Positions 17,029-24,829 of a DNA stretch of 54,109 nt are shown one piece after another (within the stretch, counting starts at the first letter, position 1; every line of letters starts with the position of its first letter). The notes beneath the pieces were generated by a model that was not told where the DNA came from, made no database searches, and worked only from the letters and a program-made list of their open reading frames with translations. The position numbers were made by a program, and so were the translations under genes. The stretch is from NCBI GenBank assembly GCA_009780755.1, contig WQZL01000001.1:1-54109 (forward strand). Reading direction: 5' to 3'. Source of the stretch: Promicromonosporaceae bacterium. Its GTDB lineage: Bacteria; Actinomycetota; Actinomycetes; Actinomycetales; Cellulomonadaceae.

Positions 17029-17982
17029 ATGCCGAGCATCGTTCGTTCGGGCGTCATTGGCGCCATCGCATTTGCCGTGACCCTAGGCGGTATGGCCGCC
17101 GCACAGGCCCTTTGGCAGCATGGTCAAACCACCGTGGTGGCGCCGCTGCCCATCGGTAACGTGGCTTTCGGCGTCTCCACCGGTGTGCTGACAGATTCTG
17201 CGGAGACCACTACCTACGAACGCACCACTACCGTGGCCTCGGCCGAGGACATCACACGGGGCGTGCCGCTGTATGTGCGCGTGCCTGGAGAGGTAATTGC
17301 GCAGGTCATGAACCAGCGCCCGCCGGTGTTTCCCGACGAGACCACGGATGAGTTGGTCGAGTGGGTCACCTGGCGCTTCGCCGTCTATGGCCGGGCCGAT
17401 GGCTTCTATGGCATGAACTATGACGTCGAACCCGTGAGCCAAGTGCTGCGCGGCACGGACGAGACCGTGCGCTCGCTGGCCGATGGCATCGGTTCCTACC
17501 AGACTCTGCTGGGCCACTCCACGATGGTGGTATTCCCGGCAGCAGAAAACGGTGAGTGTACGGCGGTTCCGGGCGTGCCCGGTGGCCAAAATGTTCACTC
17601 CATCGCGACCCCAGCTTCCCCGTCAACTGATATGGAGTTGATCCCTAACGTCAGCTCAACAACCACCTCACGTCATGCTTGGTGTGTGGGTGTTAGGTTT
17701 AATTCCATATTAGATGGCGAGTATATTGCCGAAGCGATAGCCAGTGGGCTTGGCCTCGATGGAAGAATGCACCGAGATTTCGATCAGTGGCGAGCTATTG
17801 TCGCCTTTCCTCCCGCGATTCCCCCGGTAGGCACCTATGGAGCCAGGGGAACCGCAGAGGGAATAGGCGAGGATGGAGCTATCTCGCGAGACCACGATGA
17901 ATGGTATGCACCAGTTGCCCCGAACCCAGACAACGAACCAGACGTAATACTACGAATCACTCCACAAGTTCTGATCCCCTAG
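17029..17982 (+). CDS. SipW-type signal exported protein (2), divergent
   Basis: A 317-aa exported protein. ATG 17029 follows a perfect AGGAGG (17018-17023) at 5 nt; the GTG at 17023 is inside that site. The hydrophobic segment AIAFAVTLGGMAAAQALW followed by a polar stretch fits the same signal class, but the GG.I..GD motif is degenerate (LPIGNVAFGV). Two cysteines near residues 180-230 could form a disulfide outside the cell. DNA from about 17600 to 17980 is lower in GC than its flanks. It lacks the QVR C-terminus of its neighbours, so it may be an accessory or tip component. I do not recognise a closer family. Confidence 0.65.
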   Translation: MPSIVRSGVIGAIAFAVTLGGMAAAQALWQHGQTTVVAPLPIGNVAFGVSTGVLTDSAETTTYERTTTVASAEDITRGVPLYVRVPGEVIAQVMNQRPPVFPDETTDELVEWVTWRFAVYGRADGFYGMNYDVEPVSQVLRGTDETVRSLADGIGSYQTLLGHSTMVVFPAAENGECTAVPGVPGGQNVHSIATPASPSTDMELIPNVSSTTTSRHAWCVGVRFNSILDGEYIAEAIASGLGLDGRMHRDFDQWRAIVAFPPAIPPVGTYGARGTAEGIGEDGAISRDHDEWYAPVAPNPDNEPDVILRITPQVLIP

Positions 17983-18075
17983 TTCAACCTCATCCCTAAC
18001 CCAAACAGACTTGGGCGCCTTCCCCTTGTGCGCCCAAAAACCTCGGCTCGCACCGGGCCGGAAAGGAAAACAAAC

Positions 18076-18885
18076 ATGGAGAACAACATGAACACCCCTA
18101 TGATCGTCGTCACCGAGGAGAAGAACCGCCGCAAGGGTCTCCTGTGGATGGCCGGCATCACCGCCGGTGCGGTCGCCCTCGTCGGCGGCGGCACCTTTGC
18201 CCTGTGGTCGGCCTCGGATGACTTCAGCGGCGGCTCGATCACCGCTGGTGATCTGAACATCACCGTCACCGCAGAGTCCGGCATGTTCGATGTGTCTGAG
18301 GATCGCGCCGACCGGAACACCAACGTTCCCGGTACCGGCAACCTTGTGAACGACGAGTGGGCTAACGGTCTGATGGGTCACAAAATTGACACCGCCAATT
18401 GGCGCATCGTGCCCGGCGACACCGTGGCTATGGCCATCGTCGCCGACGTCGTTCTGGTGGGTGACAACATGGTGGCCGCGCTCACGCTAACCGAACTCGA
18501 TGATGAGGGTGACGGCCTGTCCGATGCGCTGAACAATCCGTTCATGGAGTGGTCTTACGAAGTCTACGTTGGCGGCGCACTGCGCGCCTCCGGTGACATT
18601 GACGACTTCTCAGAGGAGCTGCACCTGGCTTACCTGACCACCAACGTGCTCAACTCCGGCGTGTACTTCGATGACACCGTGCCGAACATCGTATTCAACA
18701 CCGACGCTAGCGGTGAGTCCGTCGTCACCGTCGTGGTTACCGGCCGCTTCATGCAGGGCACCGCCGGCGCCAACAACCACGATGCGGGCGGCGCGAAGCT
18801 CCGCGAGGCCGTGAACTCGGTCGCGGGCGTCACCGGCGCCACCTTGCACTTGAACCAGGTTCGTCACACCGGCGCCGGGTTCTAA
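18076..18885 (+). CDS. SipW-type signal exported protein, RER_14450 family (3), probable major subunit
   Basis: A 269-aa protein with the cleanest signal of the three: KGLLWMAGITAGAVALVGGG, then TFALWSASDDFSGGSITAGD. Length, signal and the C-terminal TLHLNQVRHTGAGF fit the RER_14450-type exported proteins. The start ATG 18076 has GAAAGGA 8 nt before it. Codon use is strongly GC-ending throughout, and a 14-bp hairpin follows the stop. Both fit a highly expressed subunit whose message is protected or terminated before the LPXTG gene. Assembly into fibres is inference from TasA/CalY. Confidence 0.8.
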   Translation: MENNMNTPMIVVTEEKNRRKGLLWMAGITAGAVALVGGGTFALWSASDDFSGGSITAGDLNITVTAESGMFDVSEDRADRNTNVPGTGNLVNDEWANGLMGHKIDTANWRIVPGDTVAMAIVADVVLVGDNMVAALTLTELDDEGDGLSDALNNPFMEWSYEVYVGGALRASGDIDDFSEELHLAYLTTNVLNSGVYFDDTVPNIVFNTDASGESVVTVVVTGRFMQGTAGANNHDAGGAKLREAVNSVAGVTGATLHLNQVRHTGAGF

Positions 18886-18899
18886 ACCCCCGCCCTCCC

Positions 18900-18935
18900 G
18901 GTGCGGGCGGGCGACCTCAGGCGCCCGCCCGCACC
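18900..18935 (+). terminator. Strong intergenic hairpin between subunit 3 and the LPXTG gene
   Basis: A 14-bp perfect stem (GGTGCGGGCGGGCG 18900-18913, complement 18922-18935) with an 8-nt loop and no T-run. It starts 15 bp after the stop and lies 43 bp before the next start, so it could partly terminate or protect the upstream message and lower expression of the anchor gene. Confidence 0.65.
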
Positions 18936-18977
18936 CTCAGACTCAATTAATACCTAACTTCACTCAGGAGAAGTCCG

Positions 18978-20006
18978 ATGAACGTCACAACCATCCGGCC
19001 CGCACCGGTAGTTGTCGCGCCTCGCCGCTGCCTCAGCCGTCGCGGCCGTACGCTGGCGGGTGCGATGGGCGCGCTTCTGGTCGTCTCCGCCGGCAGTTTT
19101 GCCTACGCCGCCGGGGCCATGCCGGTATTTGAGTCCGGTGGCTCTATAGAGCAAGAGGTTGTTCACACCACGAGCGGTTGGGTCGAGTCCGGCTTCGGCG
19201 CCGCCTCATCAGATGCGGAAATCGGCGCTGCCTGGAATGGCGAGGCTCGACACATCGACTGGAAAGGTGGCCTCTTTGAGACGATCGAAACCAACTTTGT
19301 TGGCGACCGGGTGATTGTGCCCGGTGATCGCGTCGAGCGGCAGCTATACCTGACGAACAACGGCCCATCGGCGGCCGTGTTGAGCGTGCACCTTCATCCG
19401 AGCAAGAATTTCACGGACATCGCCCGCAATCCGGAACTCGCCACGGCGGTAACCATGTACTGGCAGTTGGGGAGTTTCGCCCCACACTCCAACTCATTTC
19501 ATAACCTGCACGCCCTGGGTAACCCGCAGATCGTGCAGGCTCTGGTTACGCAGGGCCAGACGATGCCACTGACCTTGGGCTTTGAGTTCCCAATCTCCAT
19601 AACCGAGCATTATGCGGCTGGAGAAATTTCCCAGCTGCTGGAGTTCGAGGTGCGGGTGCGCATGGCGGGCGAATCGGTTTACGCACCCGCCTTGGTGCCA
19701 TCGCCCACCCCAACCCTGGTGCCGACTCCGACGCCGGTGGTCACTCCGGTGCCAGCCCCACCCCAGGTGCCGCCCCCGCCGGATGACCTGCCCGTAACCG
19801 GCGCCTCCATCCTGGGCGCAGCCTCGCTGGCCGGTGCGCTGAGCATCTTCGGCTGGTTGCTGCTGGCCGGGCGTCGCCGCCGCTGTGAGGTGTGTGACAC
19901 TCCGCTGCCTCGCCGTAACCGCGGAAAAGCCTGCGAGGGTGCCCCGTTCACCTGTGAGATGGCCCTGGCCTTGGCCGCGAGCGTCAGCCTCGGAGGGGCA
20001 AGATGA
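18978..20006 (+). CDS. LPXTG-anchored surface protein with unusual cytosolic tail
   Basis: A 342-aa cell-wall protein. It has a signal peptide (RTLAGAMGALLVVSAGSFAYA), then an extracellular domain. A Pro/Thr/Val linker leads to the sortase signal LPVTG at about residue 265, a hydrophobic helix (ILGAASLAGALSIFGWLLLAG) and RRRR. Normally the protein would end there. Here about 40 more residues follow with CEVCDTPLPRR and further Cys, a possible metal-binding knuckle. The start is supported by CAGGAG upstream. The gene ends 23 bp inside the convergent NHL gene. In context it is the likely wall anchor of the SipW-type proteins. A sortase gene is not nearby. Confidence 0.82.
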   Translation: MNVTTIRPAPVVVAPRRCLSRRGRTLAGAMGALLVVSAGSFAYAAGAMPVFESGGSIEQEVVHTTSGWVESGFGAASSDAEIGAAWNGEARHIDWKGGLFETIETNFVGDRVIVPGDRVERQLYLTNNGPSAAVLSVHLHPSKNFTDIARNPELATAVTMYWQLGSFAPHSNSFHNLHALGNPQIVQALVTQGQTMPLTLGFEFPISITEHYAAGEISQLLEFEVRVRMAGESVYAPALVPSPTPTLVPTPTPVVTPVPAPPQVPPPPDDLPVTGASILGAASLAGALSIFGWLLLAGRRRRCEVCDTPLPRRNRGKACEGAPFTCEMALALAASVSLGGAR

Positions 20007-21861
20007 GGGTGGTATCTCCACCATCTCGGACGACGACGGGTACCCCCCAGTCTTGTTGGGCCAGGTGACAGGCGGGGAACTCGCCCTCCTTGTCACAACT
20101 GGCGGCCTTGGCCGTCACATGCAGCACGCCTGTACTCACATCAGGATTAATCCGCAGCTCACGGAACAGCTCGCCGCCGTCGCCTGCCCCTTCGAGTAGC
20201 AGCTCGGGTGGGGTGGAACTCACCTGTAACGAGGAGGCTGGCCCCCAGCGATCATCCAACATCTGTCCAGATGCCGGAGCGAACGGCACCGCCAGCCGCA
20301 GCGATCCGGGAGCGATGACGGTGGCCGGGCGCTGCGTGCGCTGCGCGCCGTGATCCAGAATCTCTCCGGCCAGGCCCGGAGGCAACGCGATTCGGGTCAG
20401 CCGGTGCGCGGCGCTCTCCACCACCAGCAACTCCACGGTGGTTGAGCCGGCCGAATCCACCTCGACAAGCACATCTGATGGTTCAGCCAAACCGGTGGCA
20501 ATGGTTGCGACCTCGTTCGTACTCGGGTCAAAACGACGCAGCGCCCCGTTGTACGTGTCCGCGATCACCACGGAACCATCGGGCAGCATCGCCACCCCCA
20601 GCGGGTGTTGCAGCATCGCCTGGTCGGCCACTCCATCGCGATGCCCGAAGTCGAACAGACCCTTGCCGATCAGCGTTCGAGTGATCGTACTTACTACCGC
20701 TCGTAGCGCCGAGGTCTCCGAATCGACCACCCAGATAGCCCCGGACTCATCCACGGCCAGGCCAGAGGGCTGGGCAAACCACGCCTCGTGCCACATCCCA
20801 TCTGCCAGACCCTCGTTGAAGGTGCCGGCGAACAGGCGAAGTTCGCTTTCTGCGGGGTCATACAGCCACAACGTGTGGTTACCCGCCATCGCAATGATGA
20901 ACCCACCGGCCGCCTCCGACCAGACCACATCCCAGGGGGAGGAAAGGCGAAGCTCACGGGAGGGATACCCGGCTTCGGGCAGGAACGCCTCGGTGTGATG
21001 GGCGTAGTTTTCCAGGCCGCCGACCATGAACTGCTCGCCAGTACCGGCCAGCGTGGTCACCCACCCGTCGGCCAGGCGCACCCCGCGCAGGGCGTGGTTT
21101 ACGGTATCGGCCACTACCACGTCATACCCAAGCTTCTCGCGCAGCTTTGCGGGCACCAGACAAAGTCCGTTCGGCTCGGAGAACTGCGGAAGTTTTCCAT
21201 CCACAAACCCGCGTTCACCGGTGCCGATGCGACGAATCAGGCTCTCCCCGTCGGGTAGCAGTTCGGCCAGAGAGTGATGCCCGGCGTCGGCGACGAGCAG
21301 GTTCCCGTTCGGCAGCCGAATGACCTTGGCCGGGAAGCGCAACGTGCCAGAGGTGGGGGCGGGCGGGGTGTAGGGACCATTGCCGCGATGCAGGGTGCCC
21401 TTGACGTCGTGATCGGCGATCAACTCGGCCACGAGCGCGGCGAGCGCCGAGGCGTGCCCTTCCCCGGCCATATTGGCAACTACATATCCCTCGGGGTCGA
21501 TGACAACCAGGGTGGGCCAGGCGCGGGCGCCGTAGGCCGACCAGGTAACGAGTTCGGGATCGTCTAGGACGGGGTGATGCACCTCATAACGCTCCACGGC
21601 GGCGGCTAGCGCAGCCGGATCGGCCTCGTACTCAAACTTTGGGGAATGTACGCCGACGATGACCAACGCATCGCGGTGCTGCTCTTCAAGTTCGCGCAGC
21701 TCATCGAGGACATGCAGGCAGTTGATGCAGCAAAACGTCCAAAAGTCGAGTACGACAATCTTGCCGCGCAGGTCGGCCAGCCCGAGCGTCCGCCCGCCGG
21801 TGTTCAGCCACCCGCGCCCCACCAACTCGGCCGCCCGCACCCTAGAAGTCTTGATTTCCAT
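19984..21861 (-). CDS. Thioredoxin-like/NHL-repeat protein (NHLRC2-like)
   Basis: A 625-aa cytosolic protein. Residues about 20-150 form a thioredoxin-like/AhpC-TSA fold with the redox motif FWTFCCINCLHVLDEL (CxxC is CINC). The rest is a beta-propeller of NHL repeats (VVADTVNHALRGVRLADG and similar). This architecture matches the NHLRC2 family, whose function in bacteria is not settled. The frame is open up to 22089, but the ATG at 21861 has GGGAGA at 8 nt and starts the recognisable domain (MEIKTSRVRAAELV). It overlaps the LPXTG gene tail-to-tail. Confidence 0.85.
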   Translation of the reverse strand: MEIKTSRVRAAELVGRGWLNTGGRTLGLADLRGKIVVLDFWTFCCINCLHVLDELRELEEQHRDALVIVGVHSPKFEYEADPAALAAAVERYEVHHPVLDDPELVTWSAYGARAWPTLVVIDPEGYVVANMAGEGHASALAALVAELIADHDVKGTLHRGNGPYTPPAPTSGTLRFPAKVIRLPNGNLLVADAGHHSLAELLPDGESLIRRIGTGERGFVDGKLPQFSEPNGLCLVPAKLREKLGYDVVVADTVNHALRGVRLADGWVTTLAGTGEQFMVGGLENYAHHTEAFLPEAGYPSRELRLSSPWDVVWSEAAGGFIIAMAGNHTLWLYDPAESELRLFAGTFNEGLADGMWHEAWFAQPSGLAVDESGAIWVVDSETSALRAVVSTITRTLIGKGLFDFGHRDGVADQAMLQHPLGVAMLPDGSVVIADTYNGALRRFDPSTNEVATIATGLAEPSDVLVEVDSAGSTTVELLVVESAAHRLTRIALPPGLAGEILDHGAQRTQRPATVIAPGSLRLAVPFAPASGQMLDDRWGPASSLQVSSTPPELLLEGAGDGGELFRELRINPDVSTGVLHVTAKAASCDKEGEFPACHLAQQDWGVPVVVRDGGDTTLILPLRG

Positions 21862-21890
21862 AGACAGGATTCTCCCACCTGCCACCTTCA

Positions 21891-22322
21891 TCATTCTGCA
21901 GGGTTGAGGACTTGCACGTGGCGGCGGTCTTTGGGACGCAACGCGGCTTCGATCTTGGTGTCGAACGTCACGAGACGACCGCCGTAGCTGGCGGCGAGGC
22001 TGAGTAGATGAAGATCCGTAACCTGTCGGTGTCCCGTGAGGGCGTACATGAAGGCAGATTGGCCGACATTGCCCGTGGCATCCGGCCAAAAGACCACACT
22101 CGGGGCCGACAACAAGGCTGAGACTGCCTGCCGTGCCCTGGTGGGGTCTGGGTTTGCGTTGATAGACCCGTTTAGCAGCATTCGGAGCAGGCCAGCCTGG
22201 GTGATCGGGGTGGTGGCCACCGTTTCCGCCTGATTAAACCAGGTTTGCGCGCGACGATGATCCGGGTGGCCAACGACAAAAAGTGCCGTCAGCACATTTA
22301 CGTCTGGTAAATCAATTCTCAT
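21891..22322 (-). CDS. vapC: VapC-type PIN-domain toxin
   Basis: A 143-aa PIN-domain RNase. The first acidic residues (LPDVNVL), the central TDLHLLSLA and the late LVTFDTKI give the metal-binding pattern. In the second position Gln replaces Glu (TPITQAGLLRML), as is usual in the mycobacterial-type VapC subfamily, so activity is not excluded. The start ATG overlaps the antitoxin by 11 bp, typical of a toxin-antitoxin operon. The target RNA is unknown. Confidence 0.85.
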   Translation of the reverse strand: MRIDLPDVNVLTALFVVGHPDHRRAQTWFNQAETVATTPITQAGLLRMLLNGSINANPDPTRARQAVSALLSAPSVVFWPDATGNVGQSAFMYALTGHRQVTDLHLLSLAASYGGRLVTFDTKIEAALRPKDRRHVQVLNPAE

Positions 22323-22536
22323 CGAGCGCCGCCTGAAGAATTTCGGCGGTCAACGGTTGCGGCGATTCAAAGGCGGGCAAATAGTCGCTGCGCGGCCTGG
22401 CGGCGACGGCCTCACTGGCCAGCGCGACAAGGGTCGCGCTGGCCGGGCGTTCCGGCCACCGCGCTCGCCCGGCCGCAAGAATCTGCTCGACCTGCGGAGT
22501 CCTGGTGATGAGTACCCTTGGCAACGTGGTTGGCAT
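22312..22536 (-). CDS. vapB: VapB-type antitoxin
   Basis: A 74-aa protein just upstream of and overlapping vapC. The N-terminal half (PTTLPRVLITRTPQVEQIL) and the helical middle fit a small antitoxin, and the acidic C-terminus would neutralise VapC. Assignment rests mainly on position and size. A TACACT hexamer ends 6 nt before the ATG (22543-22548), giving a leaderless start. It overlaps an imperfect palindrome ATACTGGAAGTGTAT (22535-22549) that could be the autoregulatory operator. Confidence 0.7.
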   Translation of the reverse strand: MPTTLPRVLITRTPQVEQILAAGRARWPERPASATLVALASEAVAARPRSDYLPAFESPQPLTAEILQAALDEN

Positions 22537-22609
22537 ACTGGAAGTGTATCACCGAGCATTGCTTCGGTGAATCTCCTTGATTTTCGCGCTGATGCCGTAG
22601 GGTGACGTC

Positions 22610-23083
22610 GTGCAAAAACTTGCTTGGTTACCATCGGCGCTCTGGATGCTGGCGATTGCGTGTCTGCTCAACCTGCTGCTGCCTGCCGCAGAGATTCAGA
22701 ATCATCGCTGGGAGGACAACGAGTTGACCGTCGTTCCCCTCCGTTCGGTCGGCTTCTTTGACTCGGAGATGGTTGGGTTTACCATCCCCGTGATCGCACT
22801 GGGAATCGTTACGGTATTGAGCGGGCTGCTGGCGGCTCGCACGCTAAAAAAGGGGCCGATGATTCGTGTCGGCATTTTAGGTATCGCCCTGGCCGCATGT
22901 GTCTGGTTCGCAGGATTCGAGGCCACCACCCTTCACCACCCCGACGCCTCCGCCACGGCGTCCCGCCTCGGTGGGCACCTAAGCGGCGCCCTGGCCTTAG
23001 CCATCTTCATCCTTAGCGTCATCGCGCTCATTGTCAGCCGCAACCTGGCGCCGCTGATTCTTAAGACGCCGCCGAGCAGGTAG
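22610..23083 (+). CDS. Small integral membrane protein, unknown function
   Basis: A 157-aa protein with four likely transmembrane helices: about 5-25 (LPSALWMLAIACLLNLLLPA), 55-77 (VGFTIPVIALGIVTVLSGLL), 85-105 (RVGILGIALAACVWFAGF) and 122-143 (LSGALALAIFILSVIALIV). The start GTG is 6 nt after TAGGGT (22598-22603), a leaderless arrangement. It is divergent to vapBC. I do not recognise a family. Confidence 0.7.
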   Translation: MQKLAWLPSALWMLAIACLLNLLLPAAEIQNHRWEDNELTVVPLRSVGFFDSEMVGFTIPVIALGIVTVLSGLLAARTLKKGPMIRVGILGIALAACVWFAGFEATTLHHPDASATASRLGGHLSGALALAIFILSVIALIVSRNLAPLILKTPPSR

Positions 23084-23115
23084 AGCGATCAGTTCCAGAA
23101 GCCGGACACGGCGGA

Positions 23116-23703
23116 CTACGGCCTCAGGTGTTCGTTGGCTAGGCGAGGTTCACGGCGGCGCTCGGGGCGGGCGCCATGCTTGTCGGCGTAGAAGGCGCGA
23201 ATCTCATCCATGTCGGCACCCACATCGCCGGTCAAGGTTAGGGTCGGGCCGATGCCCACCGTCCTGGTGGCGCGGTCGATGAAGCCGAGCGTCACCGGCA
23301 GATCGGCCTTGCGGGCAATGCGGTAGAAGCCGGACTTCCAGTAGCCATCGTTGGTGCGCGAGCCATCGGGCGAAATCACCAGGTAGAACCGCTCCCCTGA
23401 GGAAACCTGCGCCAAAACCTCGTCCACCACCCCGGCCGGGTTGGCGCGATCCACCGGAATGCCGCCCAGGCGGCGCATGATCGGCCCAGCCAGACCCTTA
23501 AACAGCGACTTCTTGCCCAGCCAGCGCACCGGTGCCCGGTGTCGCCAGGCCAGGGCCAGCATGTGCACAAAGTCCCAGTTTGACGTGTGCGGAGCGCCGA
23601 TCACCATCCCCGGCTCGGCCGGAAAATCGCCGTCTACGGGCGTCCAGCGGGAGCATTTCCAGTACAGGCAAGCGACCGCGTGGGTCACGGACTTTTTCGG
23701 CAT
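23116..23703 (-). CDS. PlsC-like glycerol acyltransferase
   Basis: A 195-aa acyltransferase of the PlsC superfamily. Catalytic motif I is APHTSNWDFV (HxxxxD, near residue 40). The region GGIPVDRANP and then ISPDGSR take the place of the usual PEGTR, as in a group of short bacterial homologues. No membrane helix is evident, and the substrate (lysophosphatidate or another acceptor) cannot be told. ATG 23703 has TAGAGT 6 nt upstream (23710-23715) and fits leaderless initiation better than the GTG two codons earlier. Confidence 0.83.
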   Translation of the reverse strand: MPKKSVTHAVACLYWKCSRWTPVDGDFPAEPGMVIGAPHTSNWDFVHMLALAWRHRAPVRWLGKKSLFKGLAGPIMRRLGGIPVDRANPAGVVDEVLAQVSSGERFYLVISPDGSRTNDGYWKSGFYRIARKADLPVTLGFIDRATRTVGIGPTLTLTGDVGADMDEIRAFYADKHGARPERRREPRLANEHLRP

Positions 23704-23733
23704 GGGCACACTCTATGCGTTTGTTGCGGGCAA

Positions 23734-23768
23734 CAGAAAAGGTCCCGAGCGTAAAGCGTCGAGACCTT
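23734..23768 (-). terminator. Terminator after tRNA-Ser (minus strand)
   Basis: On the minus strand an imperfect GC-rich stem (AAGGTCTCGACGC...GCTCGGGACCTT) is followed directly by TTTTCTGTT, just after the encoded CCA of the tRNA. Confidence 0.65.
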
Positions 23769-23770
23769 CC

Positions 23771-23862
23771 TGGCGGACACGGAGGGATTTGAACCCTCGA
23801 GGGGATTACTCCCCTACCACCTTAGCAGGGTGGCGCACTAGGCCGGACTATGCGACGTGTCC
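23771..23862 (-). tRNA. tRNA-Ser (GCT)
   Basis: A class II tRNA. The acceptor GGACACG/CGTGTCC pairs fully (23856-23862 with 23775-23781), and the anticodon stem CCACC/GGTGG carries GCT (complement of 23824-23826). A long variable arm (TAGGGGAGTAATCCCCT) and the T-arm are present. The discriminator is G and the CCA end is encoded, unlike the other tRNAs here. Confidence 0.95.
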
Positions 23863-23934
23863 ACGCGGCATCAGCCGCAAGAGACTAGGTTACCCGACCT
23901 TGCGGCTAGGATCGACTCCGGCAAAGGAGAGTCC

Positions 23935-24741
23935 ATGATTTGGTGGAAGAGAGAATCCAAGATGATCGAGCTGCGCACTCCCAAGGAGATCGAGCAGATG
24001 CGCCCCGCCGGGCGGTTTGTCGCCGACGTGCTTATGGCCTGCCGTGAAGCGGCCAAGCCGGGCGTGAACCTGCTGGAGCTTGATGCCCTGGCGCACAAGA
24101 TGATTAAAGATGCCGGTGCTACATCGTGCTACATCGACTACCACCCATCCTTCGGGGCGATGCCGTTCGGCAAGGTGATCTGCACCTCGGTGAATGATGC
24201 CGTGCTGCATGGCCTGCCCTTTGACTACGTGTTGAAGCCTGGCGACCTGCTTTCCGTGGATTTCGCCGCCGCCGTGGACGGGTGGGTCAGCGATTCGGCG
24301 CTGTCCGTCATCGTCGGCGAACAGCCGGATGCGGCTCGCCGCGCCGCCGATCAGAAGTTGATTCGCACCACCGAGGAGGCGTTAGAGGTCGGCATCAAGG
24401 CAGCGGTGGTGGGTAACAAGATTGGCGACATTTCTGCGGCCATCGCCACCATCGGCCATGCCGCCGGTTACGCGATCAACACCGATTTCGGCGGACACGG
24501 CGTTGGCCGCACCATGCACGGCGAGCCGCATGTGCCCAACAATGGCCGCCCCGGCCGCGGTTTTACGCTGCGCCCCGGCCTGGTGCTGGCCATCGAACCG
24601 TGGTTCCTAGAGACCACCGCCGAAATCTACACCGATGACGACGGCTGGACCCTGCGCAGCCAAGATGGCTCCCGCGGCGCCCACTCCGAACACACCATCG
24701 CCATCACCACCGATGGCCCCATCATCCTCACCGCCCGCTGA
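23935..24741 (+). CDS. map: Methionine aminopeptidase, type I
   Basis: A 268-aa cytosolic metallopeptidase that removes the initiator Met from new proteins. The pita-bread fold metal ligands are visible: Asp pair in SVDFAAAVDGWVSDSA, His in FGGHGVGRTMH, Glu in LAIEPWF and Glu in SEHTIAIT. The substrate-side His in YHPSFGAMPFGKVICTSVND is present. ATG 23935 has AAAGGAG upstream. A second possible ATG 9 codons later would remove the N-terminal IWWKRESK segment. It sits alone between the tRNA-Ser gene and the convergent HAD gene. Confidence 0.95.
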   Translation: MIWWKRESKMIELRTPKEIEQMRPAGRFVADVLMACREAAKPGVNLLELDALAHKMIKDAGATSCYIDYHPSFGAMPFGKVICTSVNDAVLHGLPFDYVLKPGDLLSVDFAAAVDGWVSDSALSVIVGEQPDAARRAADQKLIRTTEEALEVGIKAAVVGNKIGDISAAIATIGHAAGYAINTDFGGHGVGRTMHGEPHVPNNGRPGRGFTLRPGLVLAIEPWFLETTAEIYTDDDGWTLRSQDGSRGAHSEHTIAITTDGPIILTAR

Positions 24742-24753
24742 AACAACCCTCTT

Positions 24754-24829
24754 CCGCGAGGTAGTAAGTTTCGGTTCTCGATAGTGAGTTCAACCTCACT
24801 ACTTGGCGCCCAAATTCACTATCTCGCGG
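24754..24829. repeat. Imperfect palindrome at the map/HAD junction
   Basis: The outer arms CCGCGAGGTAGTAA and TTCACTATCTCGCGG are complementary with about two differences. The inner arms AGTGAG (24783-24788) and CTCACT (24795-24800) add a second stem. It covers the last codons of the HAD gene and lies between two convergent genes, so it may act as a two-way terminator or be a mobile palindromic element. Confidence 0.6.
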
